From the NCBI GenBank assembly GCA_036001065.1, contig DASYUQ010000130.1, forward strand, positions 1 to 35,338: 35,338 nt of DNA. The letters are read 5' to 3'. This document shows, in pieces, positions 32,301 to 35,338 of the stretch. Under the pieces are notes generated by a model. The model did no database searches. It had not been told where the DNA came from and saw only the letters and a list, made by a program, of their open reading frames with translations. A program made the position numbers and the translations under genes. The stretch comes from Candidatus Methylomirabilota bacterium (GTDB lineage: Bacteria > Methylomirabilota > Methylomirabilia > Rokubacteriales > CSP1-6). Numbering within the stretch: the first letter of the stretch is position 1; each line of letters starts with the position of its first letter.

Positions 32301-32445
32301 CCGGGTCCTCAGCCCCGCGTTCCTCTATCACGTCTCGAATCTGAAGTTCCATCGGGCGCGGGATCTCGCGCGCACCGTCCTGCCGGCGACGCTCGCTACG
32401 GGCGGCAACACGTTCGGCGACCACCACGCCACGCGGCTGCCCTGA
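29371..32445 (+). CDS. large exported protein with zinc-dependent phospholipase C/S1-P1-like N-terminal domain
   Basis: The 1024-residue protein has a signal peptide (V-V-C-F-L-L-F-L-G-S-T-S-P-C-Y-A, cleavage before Y-E-P). The following 380 or so residues carry a zinc-PLC-type ligand set: E-T-H-R-E-I-A near the mature start, L-N-H-F-H-N-P, and G-H-L-S-H-L-I-Q-D-A-S-V-P-G-H-T-R-N-D with a later E-G-Y-E-A-W. Residues about 390-1024 look like several beta-sandwich regions with no clear signature; C-G-A-P-P-C could form a disulfide. Probably a secreted phosphodiesterase or lipase-like enzyme, by family resemblance only. The 5' half has lower GC than the 3' half, suggesting different histories. 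Confidence 0.78.
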   Translation: MRKTFTVVCFLLFLGSTSPCYAYEPETHREIAQRAAGAGTSLLDRVLKGELALPGGVDESFLGLTVPRLVGNGAFSEDSPPFRALNHFHNPLLGWDAAGLREGIPLGQSSVIWQQNQSQDPSAVGGGNWSWQDTRRRYLEALTGKTKGQRENGFVNTFLGLGHLSHLIQDASVPGHTRNDAHLFYEGYEAWVEAMRRGGVDRNGQDRRALFLSLLTQDAVFPALSIFTATGDTGAPVPIARLIDSDLFGGLNTDILSGTLQGMAEYANGNFLSDDTIFRDFALPRPEALGPAFAESEGQKQRRYFAKVSDGVGVRHFVAEGTFFERLLFRGRPERNDILTDRVYEDYAALLLPRAVGYSAALLNYFFRNKLDVDLFADPSDPALVQVKGTNASSDPNAAADPLVEGDLKLYWDDASGVRSPVAAVESTALSNVAGGGEITSARFQPPTEAERFIAVYQGTLGNEIKDPSRNFPGGVIGKVLGGYRVEQLFPDGTRWNLRTPKGIFPLPILQADVVDLRWGDLDNTLVGRSKFTSGTFGFEPGPNRMFAYRIKRPLGSVDVPVVNGMVDVEQVANVLFPLGLDIGGVQLNAGISYRQYLVSFFVSTVVSGNNVISAKAGAVTAEVAVTGSASTALAWRLTLDEDKLDNFRGVRPHIWELKQIGLRADGHIVVLVLVTLNPEREFAHFPSRVYVTCGAPPCPTPPTVEDGPPVPVVYSLGRVARAVWALVDVTDGRLLHSTAPSTLTINNVVEVTGFNTFVPGGSSDFMMVNIIVERVDEETGAVSYGVVQQSALRCLPTQTSADVEIRSGVLSASQVHLRPELAAGDFSLMVPPRTVSVIGGCFGLGFGTVGVSAAARVTQDSGVPVLPYVQEAFRATDGPERVVVLLERQTVPGAPTFGNPQTRVIAWDPSPATARLVLAFPEAEVGSRQILGISHDLGLVRNPFPPLIPASMSVIPLEGTAQAQTFPISSLESRNFRVLSPAFLYHVSNLKFHRARDLARTVLPATLATGGNTFGDHHATRLP

Positions 32446-32468
32446 TCGAGAGCAAATAGGACCCGAAA

Positions 32469-32504
32469 GCACGTACAATCCTCCGCCACGGAGGCTGTGC
32501 GTGC
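32469..32504. terminator. strong intergenic hairpin after the phospholipase-like gene
   Basis: GCACGTACA (32469-32477) pairs with TGTGCGTGC (32496-32504, one G-T pair), and inside it CCTCCG (32480-32485) pairs with CGGAGG (32489-32494) around a CCA loop. That is 15 pairs with one small internal loop. No T run follows, so it may be a terminator or an RNA element of the 95-bp gap. Confidence 0.5.
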
Positions 32505-32540
32505 ACCTGCTCTCGCTCTCCGGCTGCCGCGTCGCCTGAC

Positions 32541-33179
32541 ATGGCGCCGCCCACCGCCTTCCCGCCCGGCGCCTTCCGGCGCGAGAACGAAGAGGACGAT
32601 CGCCTCTTCTACGCCTGGCCCCGGCGCGTGGTGCACCTGGACGGTGGCGCCATCGCCGCGCTGATGCGGCTCTACGAGGCGCTGGTGCCGCCGCGCGGCT
32701 GCGTGCTCGACCTGATGTCGTCCTGGCGCAGCCACCTGCCGCCTTCGTTCGCGGGCACGCTGATCGGCGTCGGGCTGAACCGGGACGAGATGCGCGAGAA
32801 CCCTCAGCTCGCCCAGGCCGTCGTGCACGACCTCAACGGGGAGCCGAAGCTTCCATTCAACGACGGGGCCTTCGACGCCGCGCTGTGCGCCGTCTCGGTG
32901 CAATACCTCATCCAGCCGGTGGAGGTCTTCCAGGAGGTGCGCCGGACGCTCAAGCCGGGCGCGCCCTTCGTCGTGTCGTTCAGCAACCGTTGCTTTCCCG
33001 AGAAGGCCGTCGCGCTCTGGCGGGCGGCGAGCGACGAGCAGCACGGGGCGATCGTGGCCGCCTACTTCGACGCTTCCGGCGGGGTCGGGGAGGGCTGGAG
33101 CGAGCTCAGCGAGTACGCGCATACGCCCGCCGAGGGCGACCCGCTGTATGCTGTCTGGGCCGCGCGAGCCAGTTTCTAA
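32541..33179 (+). CDS. SAM-dependent methyltransferase-like protein
   Basis: The 212-residue protein has a class I methyltransferase layout. Motif I is V-L-D-L-M-S-S-W-R-S-H-L, which lacks the usual glycine-rich loop. Motif II region is G-V-G-L-N-R-D-E-M, then H-D-L-N, L-P-F-N-D-G-A-F-D-A-A-L-C-A-V-S-V-Q-Y-L and a post-motif L-K-P-G-A-P-F-V-V-S-F-S-N-R-C-F-P. The variant motif I recurs in a recognised subgroup, but substrate and activity are unknown. It sits 11 bp before the MDR oxidoreductase, probably co-transcribed. Confidence 0.8.
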   Translation: MAPPTAFPPGAFRRENEEDDRLFYAWPRRVVHLDGGAIAALMRLYEALVPPRGCVLDLMSSWRSHLPPSFAGTLIGVGLNRDEMRENPQLAQAVVHDLNGEPKLPFNDGAFDAALCAVSVQYLIQPVEVFQEVRRTLKPGAPFVVSFSNRCFPEKAVALWRAASDEQHGAIVAAYFDASGGVGEGWSELSEYAHTPAEGDPLYAVWAARASF

Positions 33180-33190
33180 GGAGACTCCCG

Positions 33191-34213
33191 ATGTCCAGTG
33201 CCATGAACCGCCAGATCGTGCTGAAGCGCCGTCCGGCCGGTGCGCCCACGCCGTCCGACTTCGCGCTGGTCGACGCGCCCCTGCCCAAGCCCGGCGACGG
33301 CGAGATCCTGTGCCGCACCATCTACCTCTCGCTCGACCCGTACATGCGGGGGCGGATGAACGAGGGCCGATCGTACGCCAGGCCGGTCGAGCTGGGCCAG
33401 GTGATGGTGGGCGGCACGGTCGGCCAGGTGGTCGAGTCCAGGCATCCGGCCTTCGCGCCGGGGGACTTCGTCCTCGGTTACGACGGCTGGCAGGAATACG
33501 CGGTGTCGAAAGGCGTGGGGATGCGCAAGCTCGATCCGGCCCAGGCGCCCATCTCCACCGCGCTCGGCGTCCTGGGCATGCCGGGTCTGACCGCCTACGT
33601 CGGCCTCCTCGACATCGGTCGGCCGCGGCCGGGCGAGACCGTCGTCGTGTCGGCGGCGGCCGGCGCCGTCGGCTCGGCGGTGGGCCAGATCGCGAAGATC
33701 AAGGGCTGCCGCGCGGTCGGCATCGCCGGCTCTGCCGACAAGTGCGCGTACGTCGTCCGCGAGCTGGGTTTCGATGCCTGCATGAACTATAAGACCGGGG
33801 ACTTCCCGTCGGCCCTGCAGGCGGCCTGCCCCTCGCGTGTGGACATCTACTTCGACAACGTGGGCGGCGACGTCCTCAAGGCGGTGCTGCGGATCATCAA
33901 CGTCAACGCCCGCATTCCGCTCTGCGGGATCATCTCGCAGTACAACGCCACCGAGCCGCCGCCGGGACCGAACCTGGCCCCGCTGCTCGTCAACCGCGCC
34001 CTCATCAAGGGCTTCATCGTCTCCGACCATCTCGATCGCACCGCGGACTTCCTGGCCGAGTGCACGGGGTGGGTACGAGAAGGCCGGCTCAAGTATCGGG
34101 AGGACATCGTCGAGGGGCTCGAGCGGGCGCCGGGCGCCTTCATCGGCCTGCTCCAGGGAACGAACTTCGGCAAGCTGCTCGTCGGGGTCTCCCCCGACCC
34201 GACCAGACCCTAG
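33191..34213 (+). CDS. zinc-independent medium-chain NADP-dependent oxidoreductase (CurA/leukotriene-B4 dehydrogenase type)
   Basis: This 340-residue protein starts at an ATG 7 nt after AAGGAG. Motifs are L-D-P-Y-M-R-G-R-M near the substrate site, G-M-P-G-L-T-A-Y-V-G-L, the nucleotide-binding A-A-A-G-A-V-G-S-A-V-G-Q, and D-I-Y-F-D-N-V-G-G-D-V-L followed by C-G-I-I-S-Q-Y-N. No zinc ligands. Family members reduce the double bond of alpha,beta-unsaturated ketones or aldehydes with NADPH. The natural substrate here is unknown. Confidence 0.93.
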   Translation: MSSAMNRQIVLKRRPAGAPTPSDFALVDAPLPKPGDGEILCRTIYLSLDPYMRGRMNEGRSYARPVELGQVMVGGTVGQVVESRHPAFAPGDFVLGYDGWQEYAVSKGVGMRKLDPAQAPISTALGVLGMPGLTAYVGLLDIGRPRPGETVVVSAAAGAVGSAVGQIAKIKGCRAVGIAGSADKCAYVVRELGFDACMNYKTGDFPSALQAACPSRVDIYFDNVGGDVLKAVLRIINVNARIPLCGIISQYNATEPPPGPNLAPLLVNRALIKGFIVSDHLDRTADFLAECTGWVREGRLKYREDIVEGLERAPGAFIGLLQGTNFGKLLVGVSPDPTRP

Positions 34214-34273
34214 GGCCGGCGGGTTCGCTCTTCGGCGCGGGTAGAGTATGCTGCCGGTCGGGGAGGGGCTCCT

Positions 34274-35131
34274 ATGCGTTCTCGTCTGACGCTGTTCGTG
34301 GTCGCCACGCTGGTGGGCGGGTTATTGGGCTATGCCTGGAACTGGCCCGTGTTCAGCGGCATGTACAAGGGGTTCATCGCGCTCTTCACCGATCCGGGGG
34401 CGCCCCTGGCCGGCGCCGCGACGGCCGTGCTGCTCGCCTTCGTCATGGGGGTGCCGCGCATCTGCGTCCCCTGATGGACGCCGATGATCTTCACGATCGC
34501 GCCCCTGGTTCAGGAGGCGAAGACGAGACGGCGATGGATGGCGGTGCTCGGTCTGTTCACGGGCGCCCTGCTGGTGGTGCTGGGCGTGTTCGGCGCGGCG
34601 ATGGCCTGGGCGGGCTCCGCCGTGGCCGCGCAGGTGACGACCCCCTGGGCGCGCGAGGCAATCGCCTCCGTCGCCCTCTCGGTGCTGGGCCTGCTGGCGC
34701 TGGCGATCGCGCTCGGCGAGCTGGGGCTGACGCGCCCGCTGCTCCCTCGTCTGACCGCAGCTCCGGGGGGAGCCGCCCCCACCGGCAGCCTGACGCGGCG
34801 GGCGCTGACGATCGCGCTCGCGTTCGGCGCGACGATGGCGATCTTCAGCCCGCTGTCGGCCTACGCGCTCGTCATCGGCTGGGTGGCGGCGCAGCAGAGC
34901 GCCTGGCTCGGCGCCCTCACGCTGATGGCTTACGGCCTCGGGCTCATGGTGCCGCTGGCGGTGGCGGGCACGCTCGCCGCAGGGCGCGCCGGACGGGCCG
35001 GCGCCGACGCCCTGGCCCTCCAGCGGCGCGTGAGCGTCGTCAGCGGGGTGAGCCTGGCGCTGGCCGGCGGCTTCCTGCTCTCGATGTGGACGCTGCGCGC
35101 GACGTGGGCGCTGTTCCTGCCGGCCGCCTGA
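34274..35131 (+). CDS. CcdA/DsbD-like membrane protein with in-frame TGA at a C-x-x-C position (selenoprotein candidate)
   Basis: One reading frame of 285 residues is interrupted only by TGA at 34472-34474. Upstream, 66 residues contain two hydrophobic segments and end G-V-P-R-I-C-V-P. Downstream, W-T-P-M-I-F-T-I-A-P-L-V continues without a frame change, with four more membrane segments and the CcdA-type fourth-helix pattern (S-P-L-S-A-Y-A-L ... L-M-A-Y-G-L-G-L-M-V-P-L). TGA falls where the second cysteine of C-V-P-C would be, giving C64-x-x-U67. GGGGAGGGG sets the ATG. Membrane thiol:disulfide exchange is inferred. If TGA is not recoded, this is a broken gene: ATG 34484 would restart in frame but without a ribosome site. 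Confidence 0.7.
34500..34519 (+). promoter_or_regulatory. possible bacterial SECIS hairpin
   Basis: CGCC-CCTG (34500-34507) pairs with CAGG-A-GGCG (34511-34519, bulged A at 34515) around a GTT loop. The loop begins with G and lies 33 nt after the TGA, inside the range I recall for bacterial SECIS elements. The pairing is good, but GC-rich DNA forms such stems by chance, so this is only a candidate. Confidence 0.35.
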
Positions 35132-35138
35132 CCGTCCC

Positions 35139-35338
35139 GTGAAGTTCGGCGTCCAGCTCCCGCACTTCGGCCCGCTCGCCTCCGGCGAGGGCACGCTCGC
35201 GCTGGCCCGCCGCGCGGAAGCGCTGGGCTACGACTCCGTGTGGGTGGGCGACCACATCGTCTATCCCCCGCCGCTCGCCGAGCGCTTCGGCGGGGAGTTC
35301 TACGAGGCGGTGACGACGCTCAGCTTCGTGGCGGCGCA
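35139..35338 (+). CDS. luciferase-like (LLM) F420-type oxidoreductase, N-terminal part (cut by window end)
   Basis: The first 66 residues start K-F-G-V-Q-L-P-H-F-G-P. They continue A-R-R-A-E-A-L-G-Y-D-S-V-W-V-G-D-H-I-V and T-T-L-S-F-V-A-A, the standard opening of the bacterial luciferase/F420-dependent TIM-barrel family. GTG start 7 bp after the preceding stop. The rest lies outside the window, so cofactor and substrate cannot be assigned. Confidence 0.9.
   Translation, partial: MKFGVQLPHFGPLASGEGTLALARRAEALGYDSVWVGDHIVYPPPLAERFGGEFYEAVTTLSFVAA

Noticed and set aside
34482-34499. GATC-TTCAC-GATC hairpin as the SECIS element
   Set aside because: The loop begins UU and the stem is four pairs; the hairpin at 34500-34519 fits better.

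Overview
This is a high-GC bacterial chromosome segment with densely packed genes. Many neighbours overlap by 4 bp (GTGA, ATGA or TTGA), and GTG starts are common. Gene content and style resemble uncultured soil or subsurface lineages such as Rokubacteria/Methylomirabilota. That assignment is an impression, because no rRNA or other marker lies in the window. I see no tRNA, rRNA, CRISPR array or insertion sequence.

Region 1 (1-19.4 kb) reads as one stress and energy-starvation island. A membrane histidine kinase and an NtrC-type, sigma-54-activating response regulator (cut by the window edge) face a run of operons. These encode CBS proteins, a biotin ligase, a ribosome hibernation factor, four universal stress proteins (one a tandem Usp), an eRF1/Vms1-like protein, DUF2267 and DUF6335 proteins, a cytochrome c, acetate kinase, phosphoketolase, a Pat-like lysine acetyltransferase, an internally deleted ADP-forming acyl-CoA synthetase and a P-type cation ATPase. 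The main discovery is that nearly all of these operons start at near-perfect -24/-12 (sigma-54) promoters. I find six exact TGGCAY-N5-TTGC elements, all in short intergenic gaps, plus one weaker one. Four of the seven carry a dyad, TGGGGC-N6-GCCCCA or a variant, starting 88-101 bp upstream of the -24 box; this is a candidate enhancer site for the adjacent regulator. The island therefore looks like a local sigma-54 regulon in which phosphoketolase makes acetyl phosphate, acetate kinase turns it into ATP, and ribosomes are parked.

Region 2 (19.4-26.3 kb) holds a di-heme cytochrome oxidoreductase and a small secreted protein on the minus strand; the latter has its own sigma-54 promoter. On the plus strand lie a Tat-exported acetamidase/formamidase-family protein, a four-helix membrane protein, a ketopantoate-reductase-like enzyme, a double DinB protein and an enoyl-CoA hydratase.

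Region 3 (26.4-32.4 kb) has visibly lower GC. It carries three tandem paralogues of a secreted two-repeat family (BamE-like G-I/V-R-L-G motif), a PKD-domain gene remnant fused out of frame to the first paralogue, a carboxypeptidase-regulatory-like secreted protein and a 1024-residue exported zinc-phospholipase-C-like protein. It looks acquired or fast evolving.

Region 4 (32.5-35.3 kb) returns to high GC: a methyltransferase, a zinc-independent MDR oxidoreductase, a CcdA-like membrane protein interrupted by an in-frame TGA exactly where a C-x-x-C motif would have its second cysteine (a selenocysteine candidate), and the start of a luciferase-like F420-type oxidoreductase.
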